From Wolbachia endosymbiont of Ctenocephalides felis wCfeF (GTDB lineage Bacteria > Pseudomonadota > Alphaproteobacteria > Rickettsiales > Anaplasmataceae): DNA of 64,000 nucleotides. How positions within the stretch are numbered: position 1 is the stretch's first letter; every line of letters begins with the position of its first letter. A program made the position numbers and the translations under genes. Shown piece after piece: positions 35,834 to 45,633 of the stretch. Below the pieces are notes generated by a model that was given only the letters and a program-made list of their open reading frames with translations, searched no databases and was not told the origin of the DNA. The stretch is taken from contig CP116767.1 of the NCBI GenBank assembly GCA_028571325.1, forward strand, positions 897,150 through 961,149. Reading direction: 5' to 3'.

Positions 35834-36775
35834 CTACAAATCATTCACAATTGATACACTCAAATTATCTTCAGTAAATAGATCAATCAGGACATTAGGT
35901 ATTCTGCCATTAACTATATGAGCAGTTCCAGCACATTCTTCCACCATTTTGGTACACGCTATAAGTTTTTCAATAAGCCTTTCTCCTTTAATTTTACCAC
36001 AATTAATTGATGCATTTAAACTTTTAACAGATATCTTTCTACCACCAATTTTATCTATTTCTTCATCTGCATCACTAAAGGTCACCATTTTGGATGCAGA
36101 AACTGCAATTGCTATCGCACTTGCAGCACTATCGGCATCAACGTGATATGTTTCTTCATTTCCTCCATAACCAATAGGTGCAATAACCGGTATAAAATCT
36201 GATTCCTCAACAAAAAATAACATATCAGGATTGATCTCAGTTGGTACTCCGATAAACCCCATATCTAATATTTTTTCGATATTGTGTGATCCATTTTCCC
36301 TAAGCGTAGTGCTTATCTTTTCAGCTTTTATTAGGCTGCCATCTTTTCCACATAACCCAATGGCTGAACCACCAGCAGCATTTATATGCTGAACAATTTT
36401 TTTATTAACTGAACCACATAGCGCCATTTCAATGATTTTCACGGTATCTTTGTCCGTAAGTCTGATATCATTTACAAACTTACTATCCATACCTAAGGTT
36501 TTTAATACAGAATCAATTTCACACTCTCCATCATGAACTATAACTGGATTTATACCAAGCTGTTTCAACAAGACAACATTGTGCACAAAAGCATTGAGCA
36601 GAGTTCTGTCTGAGATTGTCATACTGCTGCATTTGATGACAAAAGTTTCGCCGACAAAGTTGGGTATATTAGACAGCACTTCAAGCAACATTTCTGTTTT
36701 TTGTTTAAATGGTATTCCACCATTTGAAAATTCACTGCTCTTCATTTCTTTATCTTGTAAACTTGAAAAACTCAT
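35834..36775 (-). CDS. argB: Acetylglutamate-kinase-like protein with eroded active-site loops
   Basis: 313 residues, full length and collinear with Arg[21 protein letters not shown]-like [75 protein letters not shown]. The glycine loops that hold phosphate groups are changed: family K-Y-G-G reads KCSS, H-G-G-G reads HDGE, and G-G-M-I-P-K reads KGERLIEK. Arginine synthesis is not known from Wolbachia. It may be inactive, repurposed, or in early decay with the frame intact. The start at 36775 overlaps engB by 26 bp; ATG at 36745 would avoid the overlap. Confidence 0.75.
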   Translation of the reverse strand: MSFSSLQDKEMKSSEFSNGGIPFKQKTEMLLEVLSNIPNFVGETFVIKCSSMTISDRTLLNAFVHNVVLLKQLGINPVIVHDGECEIDSVLKTLGMDSKFVNDIRLTDKDTVKIIEMALCGSVNKKIVQHINAAGGSAIGLCGKDGSLIKAEKISTTLRENGSHNIEKILDMGFIGVPTEINPDMLFFVEESDFIPVIAPIGYGGNEETYHVDADSAASAIAIAVSASKMVTFSDADEEIDKIGGRKISVKSLNASINCGKIKGERLIEKLIACTKMVEECAGTAHIVNGRIPNVLIDLFTEDNLSVSIVNDL

Positions 36776-37343
36776 CCCTTACCTTGACTATTTTACACTT
36801 AGCACGGGTGCTTATTTGATGAATTGACACATTCTCATTATTAACCCATTTTTGAGTACTTTCTAGAATGGCATCGAGATTTTTTTGACCTACTTTGTCT
36901 ATTTTTGTTAGCACAACATCAAAGTTAACATTATTATATATTAACCAATAAATAAAGTCCTTGTCTATTTCTTTTAGCCCTACTTTGCTATCTACCAACA
37001 CAAATACTCCTTTTAGGCTTCTTCTTTGAGCTAAATAATACTCAATCAGATCTAAATATTGCATTGTTTCTTCCTTGCTCGCACAAGAATAGCCATACCC
37101 TGGCAGATCAACAAGTCTGAACTTGTCATTGTACATAGAGTAAAAATTTATTTGTCTAGTGCATCCAGGTTTAGAAGAAACTCTGGCAGCTTTCTTGCTG
37201 TTTATCAGTAAATTAATTAAACTAGATTTCCCTACATTTGATCTACCGGCAAATGCAATCTCTGGAACCGATTCATCTGGTAATGATTTTATGTCTGTAG
37301 CTCCAAACATAAAATTGCTGTTTGATGTCATCCTTCTTGCCAT
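36750..37343 (-). CDS. engB: Ribosome-biogenesis GTPase EngB/YsxC
   Basis: 197 residues. G1 is FAGRSNVGKSSLINLL, the switch region SKPGCTRQINFY, G3 DLPGYGY and G4 TKID. It assists 50S assembly and is usually essential. ATG at 37343. It may be translationally coupled to the argB-like gene on the same strand. Confidence 0.95.
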   Translation of the reverse strand: MARRMTSNSNFMFGATDIKSLPDESVPEIAFAGRSNVGKSSLINLLINSKKAARVSSKPGCTRQINFYSMYNDKFRLVDLPGYGYSCASKEETMQYLDLIEYYLAQRRSLKGVFVLVDSKVGLKEIDKDFIYWLIYNNVNFDVVLTKIDKVGQKNLDAILESTQKWVNNENVSIHQISTRAKCKIVKVRDEFFKFTR

Positions 37344-37462
37344 TATATGTAGAAATATCTAAGGTAGTATGTATATTATAATGTTATTGCTTGATGTAAA
37401 AAATTTTTTATCCCAAGTATATATTGTTTACTTAAGTAGTTAAAATATTAGATCTGAGCTAT

Positions 37463-38542
37463 ATGGATATAGAAAACAATTTACAAGATTTGAAGAAAAA
37501 ATTTAATGATATAGAAAGGAGATTAGAAAATCCTACCAATTTAAGTCAAAAAGAATTTATCAACCTTTCAAAAGAATATTCTGAACTCAGGCCGATTATC
37601 AGAATAATCGATGAATACAACACACTGAAAGAAGAAATTTCAGACTTAGAGGAAATAATCAAAGATGAAAATAGTGAATATGATATAAAAGAATTAGCAA
37701 AAGAAGAACTTCTTGAGAAGCAAAAGGTATCATTACCACAAGTAAAAGCTAAGCTAAAATTAGCGCTATTGCCTAAAGATGAAGACGATTCAAGAAACGC
37801 AATATTAGAAATCAGAGCAGGTACAGGAGGAGAAGAAGCGGCATTATTTGCAGCAATGTTATTCCGCATGTACCAAAAGTATGCAGAAAGGAGAAATTGG
37901 AAATTTGAGCCAATAAGCATTTCCAGTACAGGTATAGGTGGCTATAAGGAAGCTTCTGCACTTATTAATGGCACAGAAGTTTTTGCAAGGTTGAAATTTG
38001 AATCGGGAGTACATAGGGTGCAGAGGGTACCAGAAACTGAATCCTCGGGAAGGCTGCACACTTCGGCAGCTACTGTTGCCATATTACCTGAAGTTGAGGA
38101 GGTCGATTTTACAATAGAAGAGAAAGACCTCCGAATAGATGTTTACAGGTCTAGCGGCCCTGGAGGGCAGTCAGTAAACACAACTGACAGCGCAGTAAGA
38201 GTTACTCACCTGCCAACAGGAATAGTTGTAATACAGCAAGATGAAAAATCGCAGCATAAAAATAAAGCTAAAGCGCTGAAAGTATTGAGAGCAAGATTAT
38301 ATGAAATTGAAAGACAAAAAAAAGAAATGGAAAGGTCAACTATGAGGAAAAGCCAAATAGGCTCTGGAGATCGTTCTGAACGCATAAGAACTTATAACTT
38401 TCCACAATCAAGAATAACAGACCATAGAATCAACTTAACCTCACATAGGTTGGAGCAAATTATAAAAGAGGGCGAACTAGACGAATTTATTGAGGCATTA
38501 ATTTCACGCAACGAAGCAGAAAGGTTAGCGGGAGAGAGTTAA
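37463..38542 (+). CDS. prfA: Peptide chain release factor 1
   Basis: 359 residues, standard RF1 length. The catalytic GGQ is in [20 protein letters not shown]. The stop-recognition domain contains [20 protein letters not shown]. The N-terminal helical domain begins at the ATG at 37463 and contains [16 protein letters not shown]. It terminates translation at UAA/UAG. Monocistronic, divergent from engB. Confidence 0.97.
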   Translation: MDIENNLQDLKKKFNDIERRLENPTNLSQKEFINLSKEYSELRPIIRIIDEYNTLKEEISDLEEIIKDENSEYDIKELAKEELLEKQKVSLPQVKAKLKLALLPKDEDDSRNAILEIRAGTGGEEAALFAAMLFRMYQKYAERRNWKFEPISISSTGIGGYKEASALINGTEVFARLKFESGVHRVQRVPETESSGRLHTSAATVAILPEVEEVDFTIEEKDLRIDVYRSSGPGGQSVNTTDSAVRVTHLPTGIVVIQQDEKSQHKNKAKALKVLRARLYEIERQKKEMERSTMRKSQIGSGDRSERIRTYNFPQSRITDHRINLTSHRLEQIIKEGELDEFIEALISRNEAERLAGES

Positions 38543-38709
38543 TGTTATCTTTTGAACTACAATACTTCACTTAGCGTGCAGGTACATGCATACTCTATTG
38601 TAGTGTTTTCCAAGTTTTTTACAGAGGTCTCACAATCCTAGCCTCTTTATAGCTGAAATATAATAATTATTTTTATACTTCTATTGATTTCTTTATAGAT
38701 ATTAATACA

Positions 38710-39522
38710 ATGTCAACTAATAGTGATGGTAAAGAAATGCGCAATAGTACTAGTGACATACACAATGAAGTGGTGAAAAGTTTAAATATCCTGGCTCATA
38801 ATGGACAAATAAGCAAATTTAAGAAGATATTTGATATCCTTACTTATCACCATAAACAGTGCTACCTTCACATAGTAAAACTGACGGGTGATGCTATTGT
38901 TATGTCCAGCGTACTGAATGCAATGGCAAAAGATCAAGCTGTTAGCATGTTTTATGATCTGCTCAAAAAAGATCAAGGCTTTGTGTTTAACACATTGGAT
39001 GCTGTTTTTTATCGATCCAATACCTTATTCAACACTCTGTTTAGTCAACTTAATCTTCAGCAAAAAGAAGATTACAAGATATATCTAGAAATAAAATCGA
39101 CAGTTAGTGCTAAGCACATTTTAGAGCGTTTTTATTCAAATGATAAAAGGAAGCCTAAAACAGAAAACTCTAATGCAAAGAATTCTAATACAGATAGCAG
39201 GTTGTTAAAGCAAAGAAAAAAGCCTACTCAGAATGGATTTTTAACGTTAAATAATTCTACAAGCTTCCTTGCAAACTCTGCAACATTAGAAGAGACAACT
39301 GATCAACACGAAATAGAACCTCCTACAGTTAATTTGAGTTTAACATCGGAAGAATATCAAGATATGCTTTCAGAGTCAGATAATCAGTCATTGGATGAGT
39401 TGATTTATTGGGTGACTGGAGAACAGCTATCAAATAGCCTTCAACTCTCAATATTAAAAAAGTTTAATGAACTAGAAGAAGTAATTATAGAGCCAGCAGC
39501 AAAACGTCAACGCATATTATAA
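38710..39522 (+). CDS. Hypothetical protein with basic C-terminal tail
   Basis: 270 residues, no signal peptide or membrane helix. Helical N-terminal region (residues 10-145), a serine/asparagine/lysine-rich linker (about 145-180), and a C-terminal region ending EPAAKRQRIL. The AKRQR tail resembles a short eukaryotic nuclear-localisation signal, a feature of some secreted effectors; this is speculation. The family is not recognised. It stands between prfA and an R1 repeat. Confidence 0.6.
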   Translation: MSTNSDGKEMRNSTSDIHNEVVKSLNILAHNGQISKFKKIFDILTYHHKQCYLHIVKLTGDAIVMSSVLNAMAKDQAVSMFYDLLKKDQGFVFNTLDAVFYRSNTLFNTLFSQLNLQQKEDYKIYLEIKSTVSAKHILERFYSNDKRKPKTENSNAKNSNTDSRLLKQRKKPTQNGFLTLNNSTSFLANSATLEETTDQHEIEPPTVNLSLTSEEYQDMLSESDNQSLDELIYWVTGEQLSNSLQLSILKKFNELEEVIIEPAAKRQRIL

Positions 39523-39559
39523 CAATAACAAGAAATTGGAAGACCTATAGCTAAGGTTT

Positions 39560-39625
39560 TCCCACGTCATGCCGCGATTCATTCGCGGTATTTCAACTAT
39601 AGATCCCGCTAACACGTAGCGGAAT
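39560..39625. repeat. R3-type palindromes
   Basis: CCGCGATTCATTCGCGG hairpin followed by ATCCCGCTAACACGTAGCGGAATGATG, an inverted repeat (CCGCTA / TAGCGG). The same CGCTACGTGTTAGCG core is found at about 12711-12725. Confidence 0.6.
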
Positions 39626-39639
39626 GATGATTGTCAGTG

Positions 39640-40110
39640 TTACTTTAGCTATAAAATTTAAGAAATTTACCAAACGAAGAAAAAAAGCAAAAGAAGCCCT
39701 GGTCATTATTTATTTTTAGTACTGGCGTTTTTATGCCTTAAACGCTGCAATTTAGCTGCTTTTAAGCGCAACTAGTCTAAGCTATAATATTTAAGAAATT
39801 TACCAGACAGGGAAAAAAGACAATAAAACCCCGAGGTAGCTAGTTATTCCACTCTCTATTTTAAAATCCGGCGTTGGGTGATGTCTTAAACGACTTATAA
39901 GCGCGTTTCAGCTTGTATGGGTAAGAACCCGAAGTTTTAAAAAGACATGCAGTGCACATAGTGCAAAAAATTAAACAATAGTACGCCAAATACAAGTTCT
40001 CTTGTCATTTTAACCTGTACAGATTGGGAAGTTAAATAATAGCTTCACTAACTATGATAAGGGTAACGGCAAAAGTTGTCAAGTAGTTTTTTCGTTTCTA
40101 TTGAATTTCC
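39640..40110 (-). repeat. R1 dispersed repeat, copy 3, with embedded promoter
   Basis: Reverse orientation. Reading leftward: GAAACGAAAAAACTAC, TTGACA (40082-40077), 17 bp, TATCAT (40059-40054), then GAAG/CTTC-type stem, TTTGGCGT pairing with ACGCC, the CTTATAAG hairpin, T-tract, module B and terminal GGTAAATTTCTTAA. Its closest relative is copy 2 at 12.2 kb. Confidence 0.8.
40054..40082 (-). promoter_or_regulatory. R1 copy 3 promoter
   Basis: On the minus strand TTGACA (40082-40077), 17-bp spacer, TATCAT (40059-40054). It directs transcription leftward, away from the Bcr-like gene, which ends at 40184 on the same strand. Confidence 0.5.
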
Positions 40111-40183
40111 GTAGCTTCTGAATATGAACACATAGTGGAATATATAGGTATAAAAGAACTTGAACCTGGGTGGAGTTATTCAC

Positions 40184-41347
40184 TTATACTGCATCTTTTA
40201 AAAGCAATAAATAAACAGTAAAAATAAACGCTAGTACTGATGCAGAAAAAACAAGAATAGCTGCACTGATTGCTTGACCATTGTAAACACAGCTCGTTAA
40301 GCCAATAAAAACAGCCATAATAAAAGATCTGATAAATGAAACTGCAGAAGAAGCTGTACCTTTAATTTCAGGGAAAACATTCAATGATGCATTAAAAAGC
40401 ACTGCCTGGCAAATTGCACAACCAATACAAAAAATTATCATAGATAGCGTTACCAAGTAGTAAGAATTAGGTATGACTGCACTGAATATTAAAAGGAGTA
40501 GGGATCCAATAGCAATTACGCCTGTACCATAAATTACACACCTTATCGCCCCAAGTTTCTGTAAGATCTTGCCAGTAAACAGACTGACGAGTGAGAAGGA
40601 TCCAACTATTGCACCTTGATGCAGTGCATAAATAGCGCTAGACAAGCCAAAAGTCTCCATATATAAAAAAGGTCCACAAGTGATAAATGACATATAAGCA
40701 GCAGAAAAAAGGCTCATTACCAAAGATAGTGCCACAAATTTTGAACTCAATAATAGCTTCCCATAGTCTCTCATCATTTTTTTCAAATTAAAGATATCGC
40801 GGTCCTTTTTCGTTTCCGGTAACAGAAAAAGCAGTAAAATCCAGGAGATTAAACAAAGTATTGCAACACTTGCATAATTGCCACGCCATCCCACAACTTC
40901 ATTGATGAAACTGCCCAAAACCGGTGCAACTGCCATGACAACTGTGAGAACAGAATTCATGATTCCGATAAACTTCACCGCTTCGTTGCCTTTATAGCTA
41001 TCTGCAACGATTGCAAATACAACTACAGATGTGCTAACACCAATGCCTTGAATAAAGCGAGAAATTAAAAGCCAAAGAACTGATGGTGCAAAAACACAGC
41101 CAACAGCACCAACGAGCAGCAAAGTGTTACCTATGATCATAATTCTCCTTCTGCCATAGCATTCAGACAATGGACCAAAGAATAACCCTCCCATGCAAAA
41201 ACCCAGGAAATTATAAGCAATAGTTAATTGAATTGTACCTTCCGACACATTGAAATAGCGCACCATATCCGGAAAGCTAGGTACAGAAATATCAATTTCA
41301 ATAAACTTGGCAATCAAAGATAAGATCAACAGAAAGGGTAGTAGCAT
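40184..41347 (-). CDS. MFS drug-efflux transporter, Bcr/CflA type
   Basis: 387 residues, twelve predicted helices. The start ILSLIAKFIEIDISVPSFPDM carries the DxxxPSFPDM signature of Bcr/CflA proteins. The MFS motif A is GPLSECYGRRRIMI and motif B lies in RFIQGIGVSTSVV. The family exports bicyclomycin, chloramphenicol or cysteine-type substrates; the specificity here is unknown. Confidence 0.85.
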   Translation of the reverse strand: MLLPFLLILSLIAKFIEIDISVPSFPDMVRYFNVSEGTIQLTIAYNFLGFCMGGLFFGPLSECYGRRRIMIIGNTLLLVGAVGCVFAPSVLWLLISRFIQGIGVSTSVVVFAIVADSYKGNEAVKFIGIMNSVLTVVMAVAPVLGSFINEVVGWRGNYASVAILCLISWILLLFLLPETKKDRDIFNLKKMMRDYGKLLLSSKFVALSLVMSLFSAAYMSFITCGPFLYMETFGLSSAIYALHQGAIVGSFSLVSLFTGKILQKLGAIRCVIYGTGVIAIGSLLLLIFSAVIPNSYYLVTLSMIIFCIGCAICQAVLFNASLNVFPEIKGTASSAVSFIRSFIMAVFIGLTSCVYNGQAISAAILVFSASVLAFIFTVYLLLLKDAV

Positions 41348-41627
41348 TTAAAATCTTCAACTAATGGATAAAAGTATCGCATCTAAAGCGTTTAGCAAAG
41401 AATATTTTTTTACCAAAATTACTGGGGATACTCACGTAAAGAAGTAACGGAATCAGGATAGGCTGGACACTAGCAAGAGAAATACAACAACCATACGCGT
41501 TAAATTAAGGGCAAATTTTCAAAAAGGGAAAACAACTTTTGGCTTATTGTTGGGAATGTTCAGTATTGAAATAACTCTTCCCGCTGTTATTCTCCCTTAA
41601 CTTGGGCATCTGTAAAATATTCGTGCA

Positions 41628-42683
41628 TTACGCGCTGCCATTTGGTGTACAGGAATTACGGTGTTCCCTCACCAAAATCTCCAGAATCTGCACTATATTT
41701 AGTGCTGCACCTTTACGCAGATTGTCAGCCACTATCCACATGTTTAATCCGTGTTCAACGGTGTTGTCTTTTCTAATACGCGATACATATACAGCGTCCT
41801 CCTGTACAACATCAATTTGAGTTGTATATTCGTCACCTTCGCGCCTATCATACACTAAAATTCCATTGTCTTCGGCTTCACTTAGCACTCTACGAGCTTG
41901 TTCTTCGGTTATAGGCTGGTAAAACTCTACATTTACTGCTATAGCATGACCAATAAAAACAGGTACCCTCACGCAAGTTGAAGTCACTTTAATATCTTCC
42001 CCTAAGATTTTTTTTGTTTCCTCTTGCATTTTCCATTCCTCTTTTGTGGAGCCATCTTCCATGAATTCTCCTATGTGAGGAATACAATTAAATGCTATTT
42101 GCTTAGGAAATACCTGGGGTTTTTTTGTTTCATTCATAAAGACTTTTTTTGTCTGATGATAAAGTTCATCCATTGCTGCTTTGCCTGCGCCGGAGGTCGA
42201 TTGATAAGTTGAAGCAACAATTCTCTTTATTTTTGCTTTTTGGTGTAATAAGTGCAGTACTAGCAACATCTGTATTATAGTACAGTTTGGATTGGATATT
42301 GTGTTGTGGTTTTTGTATTCCATGATTTTTCCTTTGTTAATCTCTGGAATGATCAGCGGTACACCTTCTTTCATCCTAAAATGGAAACTGTTATCTATAA
42401 CAATGCATCCTGCCTCAGTTGCAATTGGCACATATTTTTCAGAAACATGAGTCCCGGCACAGAAAATGGCTATATTGACTTCAACAAAGCTATAATCTTC
42501 AAGACATGAGACAGTTAGTTCTTCATCACCAAAACTCACCTTTTTTCCCTCTGATTTTTTTGATGCGAGCACGATAATAGAATCTATCGAAATTTTTTTT
42601 TCGTCTTGAAACTCAGCAAGTATGCTCAGCACCTCGCGTCCTACTCTTCCTGTCGCTCCAACAACAGCAATTTTATATCCCAT
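41628..42683 (-). CDS. asd: Aspartate-semialdehyde dehydrogenase
   Basis: 351 residues. Rossmann GATGRVGREV at the N-terminus, active-site cysteine in ISNPNCTIIQ, STYQSTSGAGKAAMDEL, and the catalytic histidine region VPVFIGHAIAVN. It reduces aspartyl phosphate to the semialdehyde, the branch point toward diaminopimelate. It pairs functionally with dapD in this window; Wolbachia retains this route for lipid II synthesis. Confidence 0.95.
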   Translation of the reverse strand: MGYKIAVVGATGRVGREVLSILAEFQDEKKISIDSIIVLASKKSEGKKVSFGDEELTVSCLEDYSFVEVNIAIFCAGTHVSEKYVPIATEAGCIVIDNSFHFRMKEGVPLIIPEINKGKIMEYKNHNTISNPNCTIIQMLLVLHLLHQKAKIKRIVASTYQSTSGAGKAAMDELYHQTKKVFMNETKKPQVFPKQIAFNCIPHIGEFMEDGSTKEEWKMQEETKKILGEDIKVTSTCVRVPVFIGHAIAVNVEFYQPITEEQARRVLSEAEDNGILVYDRREGDEYTTQIDVVQEDAVYVSRIRKDNTVEHGLNMWIVADNLRKGAALNIVQILEILVREHRNSCTPNGSA

Positions 42684-42821
42684 ACAGATGAACCTCTAAC
42701 TAAAGTTATATTATATTTTCACCGACAAAATTTACAATTGTTTTAATATTTTTACCTTGCAATTAACCATAATTTAGTTATTCTTATGCAAGATTAGTAA
42801 TATTACGTGGTAAAGTGAGAG

Positions 42822-43274
42822 ATGAGCAAAAAATATGATGAAACTAAGGTTAAACCTGCAACATCTACACCCCAAGGACCTAAGGGAATTAATGAGTCAA
42901 GGATTCAAGTGACAAGAAGGAAATTTCCGAATTTTAATGATGAAAGGTATTCTGTAAAAACTGTTAAAACACGGTTTCTAGAAACAGGGCAACAGCCTTC
43001 AAAGCTAAGGAATTTCTTGAAATCAATACCAATTGTAGGAAAGTTTTTAGCAAAAGTTTTTGCACCCGAAAAAATAGAAATTATCAGCAACCCTATATAT
43101 GAAAACAGGGAGGCATACGAAGCATATAAAAGGTCACGAAACAAATACTATGGTGAAACGAAAGGTGAGGCAAAAATAATTTGCACGGATGGTAAGCACG
43201 AGAAAGTAATAAGCAGTAAAGTTAAGCAGGGTAGTGTTGAATCAATTGAGCGCAAGGAAAAGGAAAAGTCGTGA
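42822..43274 (+). CDS. Hypothetical basic protein, 150 residues
   Basis: Lysine/arginine-rich soluble protein. The middle contains a short amphipathic, weakly hydrophobic stretch (LKSIPIVGKFLAKVF) followed by a tyrosine/arginine-rich segment (ENREAYEAYKRSRNKYY). The family is not recognised. ATG at 42822 preceded by AGTGAGAG. Divergent from asd, with an AT-rich gap of 138 bp for two promoters. Confidence 0.55.
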   Translation: MSKKYDETKVKPATSTPQGPKGINESRIQVTRRKFPNFNDERYSVKTVKTRFLETGQQPSKLRNFLKSIPIVGKFLAKVFAPEKIEIISNPIYENREAYEAYKRSRNKYYGETKGEAKIICTDGKHEKVISSKVKQGSVESIERKEKEKS

Positions 43275-43394
43275 TTCATAAGCATCTTGTCTAAAAAGTC
43301 TTAGCTGTGCTTTTGTTGCGTAGCGAGTGGAGTTATACCAATTCCACTACACAAGGAAAGGATAGACGACAGTGAAAAAAGTTATAACGTCATC

Positions 43395-43840
43395 CAAAAA
43401 AAACTACTTGACAACCTTCGCCAACCATGTTACTATAAAATTGAAGCTATTATTTATCTTCAGTCTGTGCAGATTAAATGAGAAAAAAACTTAGCATATT
43501 TGGCGTCTCATGTTTAATTTTTCGCACTATGTGCACTGCATGTCTTTTTAAAACTTCTGGTTTTTTACCTATACAAGCTCAAACGCGCTTATAAGTCGTT
43601 TAAGACATCAAAAACGCCAATATCATAAGATAGATAGTGAATAACTAGCTACTCGGGGTTTCTTTTGCTTTTTTTCTGCTTAGTGAGTTTCTTAAACGTT
43701 TATGGCTAAGGTTAAGTTGCTTTAAAAAGCAGCTAAGTCGCACTTATTAAGCGTTTAGGATAAAAAAACGCCAACATTTCGACACAAAAGTAAATAATTA
43801 GCCACTACGGGGTTTCTTTTGCCTTTTTTTCATGTAGTTT
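43395..43840 (+). repeat. R1 dispersed repeat, copy 4, with embedded promoter
   Basis: TTGACA at 43408-43413, 17 bp, TACTAT at 43431-43436. It contains the GAAG/CTTC and CTGTGCAG stems, GGCGT / ACGCC, the CTTATAAG hairpin, TTTTGCTTTTTTT, and module B (GCGTTT / AAACGC). It ends near the tRNA-Glu gene. Confidence 0.78.
43408..43436 (+). promoter_or_regulatory. R1 copy 4 promoter
   Basis: TTGACA - 17 bp - TACTAT. It points toward tRNA-Glu 500 bp away, but the R1 body with T-tracts lies between. Confidence 0.5.
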
Positions 43841-43930
43841 AGGTTAAGCAACATGTCTACTCTCTGTTTCACTATGAAACAATTGAATTGACTTTATATG
43901 AACAATCAGTATAACTTAGTTAACTTGATT

Positions 43931-44002
43931 GACTCTTTCGTCTAGTGGTTAGGACACCACCCTTTCACGGTGGTAACACGGGTTCAAATCCCGTAAGAGT
44001 CA
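43931..44002 (+). tRNA. tRNA-Glu (UUC)
   Basis: 72 nt. Acceptor GACTCTT pairs with AAGAGTC, anticodon stem CCACC/GGTGG, loop CTTTCAC with TTC at 43964-43966, T arm CGGGTTCAAATCCCG. CCA is not encoded. gltX, which charges it, is 2 kb downstream. Confidence 0.96.
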
Positions 44003-44333
44003 CTCGTCATGTTTTATGGGCTCCTCTTTAACAGTACTTTAACACAACGCAAATCCGCCACGATAGCCTGTTTTAACCACTCATAGGACCTTTTGCTTCT
44101 AATTATTTACCCAAAGCTTACCATTTTCTTTCCGTAATCTATTAATTTTCTCAAAAAGGTGGGTACTTTTTTTCTATTTTGAGAAAAGTAAATAAATGAA
44201 TTTTTTGTGACGCTAAAGACGACCTGTTTTTTGCGTAGACGTAGTTAATTCTAAGCCCTCATTTTTTGTCTTGTTTTTTCTGAGTAGATCTGTTAATACA
44301 TTATGATAAATTAATTTAGCCAAGGGGGAAGTT
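44003..44333. other. Intergenic region with an 11-bp inverted repeat
   Basis: No gene seen. TTTTCTCAAAA (44146-44156) and TTTTGAGAAAA (44177-44187) are perfect inverted repeats 20 bp apart; they could form a hairpin or bind a dimeric regulator. AT-rich otherwise. Confidence 0.4.
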
Positions 44334-44654
44334 ATGATTCCAGAAACACGTGAACAGGCACTTGAAGTATTAGGGTTATCAGAGAGTGCAGATGCAAAAG
44401 AAATTAAGGATGTATATCACAAACTTATAAAGCAATGGCATCCTAACAGATGGGTAGATAAAAGCGAAGAAGAGCAAAAGATAGCAACGGAAAAGTCTCA
44501 GGAAATAACAGTAGCATATGGAATATTAACAGGCAGGACTAAAAAAGAGTTAAGTGAAATGCTTAAAGATCTTAAAAAGGATGTTACAAGTTTATTCTAC
44601 GGTTTACACCTAAATGAAGAAGAAATCGAGTTGTTTGAGGCTCTTAACAGATAG
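44334..44654 (+). CDS. J-domain protein fragment (HPD changed to HPN)
   Basis: 106 residues. The J-domain spans residues 1-70 (EQALEVLGLSESADAKEIKD, YHKLIKQWHPNRW). The universal H-P-D tripeptide needed to stimulate DnaK reads H-P-N here. The frame ends LFEALNR-stop; the overlapping frame continues with DLEQTKVLLEQ, which is how an ankyrin helix would run on from LFEALN. The two frames probably were one J-domain/ankyrin protein separated by a +1 shift near 44652. Confidence 0.65.
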   Translation: MIPETREQALEVLGLSESADAKEIKDVYHKLIKQWHPNRWVDKSEEEQKIATEKSQEITVAYGILTGRTKKELSEMLKDLKKDVTSLFYGLHLNEEEIELFEALNR

Positions 44655-45633
44655 AGACCTAGAGCAAACAAAAGTTCTGTTGGAACAAGTTCAAAACATC
44701 AATGCAAGGACTATGCTTTGTAACCAAATTCCTGACAAGTCAATATTGCACTATATTGTAGAAAATTCTTGTGATAATCCTGAATCTGGTTGGATAGAGC
44801 TTCTTGAAGAAGTTTTATCAAAATATAACGCTAATAATTTAACATCTGTTTACGATAGCAATATAGGGCAGCACTCGGAACTTAACATAATAGATCTGAA
44901 TGTTATTAGTATGCTTCATGGTCCCCCTTTATGTTTTGCGCTTAAGTTAGGCAATCTTGATGTCGTAAATGTGCTTTTAAAGTATGGAGCAGGACCTGAT
45001 GTTCGCATACTTTATTATTTTTTAATGAACAGCGAAAACGATGCTGCTAAGGCTTTTTTAGAACATGTTGCTAAAATTGATGCAGACCCTGAAGTAGAGA
45101 AGTTAATCATTGACGATATTACAAAATATGATCAGAGTACGGTGGAAATACTTTTACCATACACATCTGATAGACAAAAAAGCAGGATATTACAGTCTAT
45201 TGCTTACAGCGATCATGAGGAAACTGATCACGATATTGAATTAGCAAAATTACTATTGAAGGCAGGTGCTGACCCTGAATTTTGCGGTGAAACAGAAAAA
45301 GGAGAATCAGATGCTAGTGCATTACATTGGGCCAAGTCAAAAGGGAAAGGTGGGCTTGTAAAATTATTTAATAAACATAAAGAAAATGCAATTAACAACA
45401 ATTCATGTTCTTCAAGAAGAAAATGGGCAATTATAGTTCCAGCGTTATTGTGTGGTGCTATAGGTGCCACACTGGCTGCAATGGGAATTATACCTGAAGT
45501 TGCTGCTATTGGGGTAATTGCGACAGCCGTGCTGTCAGGAATTGCTGGTGCTGTGATAGGTGGTGTAGCGGGGTATCTTGTTGATGTGGCAATAAGTCAA
45601 TGCTGTGGTAATCAACAGTGTGCAGCTCAGTAG
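44614..45633 (+). CDS. Ankyrin-like protein with C-terminal membrane hairpin
   Basis: 339 residues from ATG 44614, overlapping the J-domain frame by 41 bp. No clear ribosome binding site precedes this ATG. Degenerate ankyrin units include PPLCFALKLGNLDVVNVLLKYG and ELAKLLLKAGADPEFCG. The C-terminus has two hydrophobic helices rich in glycine and alanine (WAIIVPALLCGAIGATLAAM; GVIATAVLSGIAGAVIGGVA) and ends in a Cys-rich tail. It may be the C-terminal part of a formerly continuous J-domain/ankyrin membrane protein. Confidence 0.65.
   Translation: MKKKSSCLRLLTDRDLEQTKVLLEQVQNINARTMLCNQIPDKSILHYIVENSCDNPESGWIELLEEVLSKYNANNLTSVYDSNIGQHSELNIIDLNVISMLHGPPLCFALKLGNLDVVNVLLKYGAGPDVRILYYFLMNSENDAAKAFLEHVAKIDADPEVEKLIIDDITKYDQSTVEILLPYTSDRQKSRILQSIAYSDHEETDHDIELAKLLLKAGADPEFCGETEKGESDASALHWAKSKGKGGLVKLFNKHKENAINNNSCSSRRKWAIIVPALLCGAIGATLAAMGIIPEVAAIGVIATAVLSGIAGAVIGGVAGYLVDVAISQCCGNQQCAAQ

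Noticed and set aside
35527-35844. 106-residue N-terminal extension of IscS
   Set aside because: The extension is read through repeat-like intergenic DNA; IscS homology starts just after the ATG at 35526.
41348-41627. Possible gene between the Bcr-type pump and asd
   Set aside because: No frame of useful length and no repeat or structure stood out; treated as plain intergenic DNA.
43408-44002. R1 copy 4 as the promoter of tRNA-Glu
   Set aside because: About 500 bp and two T-rich tails separate them, and other R1 copies have no gene downstream, so the position seems incidental.
44614-44654. Programmed frameshift between J-domain and ankyrin frames
   Set aside because: The shift is +1 and no known slippery codon, such as the prfB type, or Shine-Dalgarno-like stimulator is seen at 44640-44655; a plain indel is more likely.
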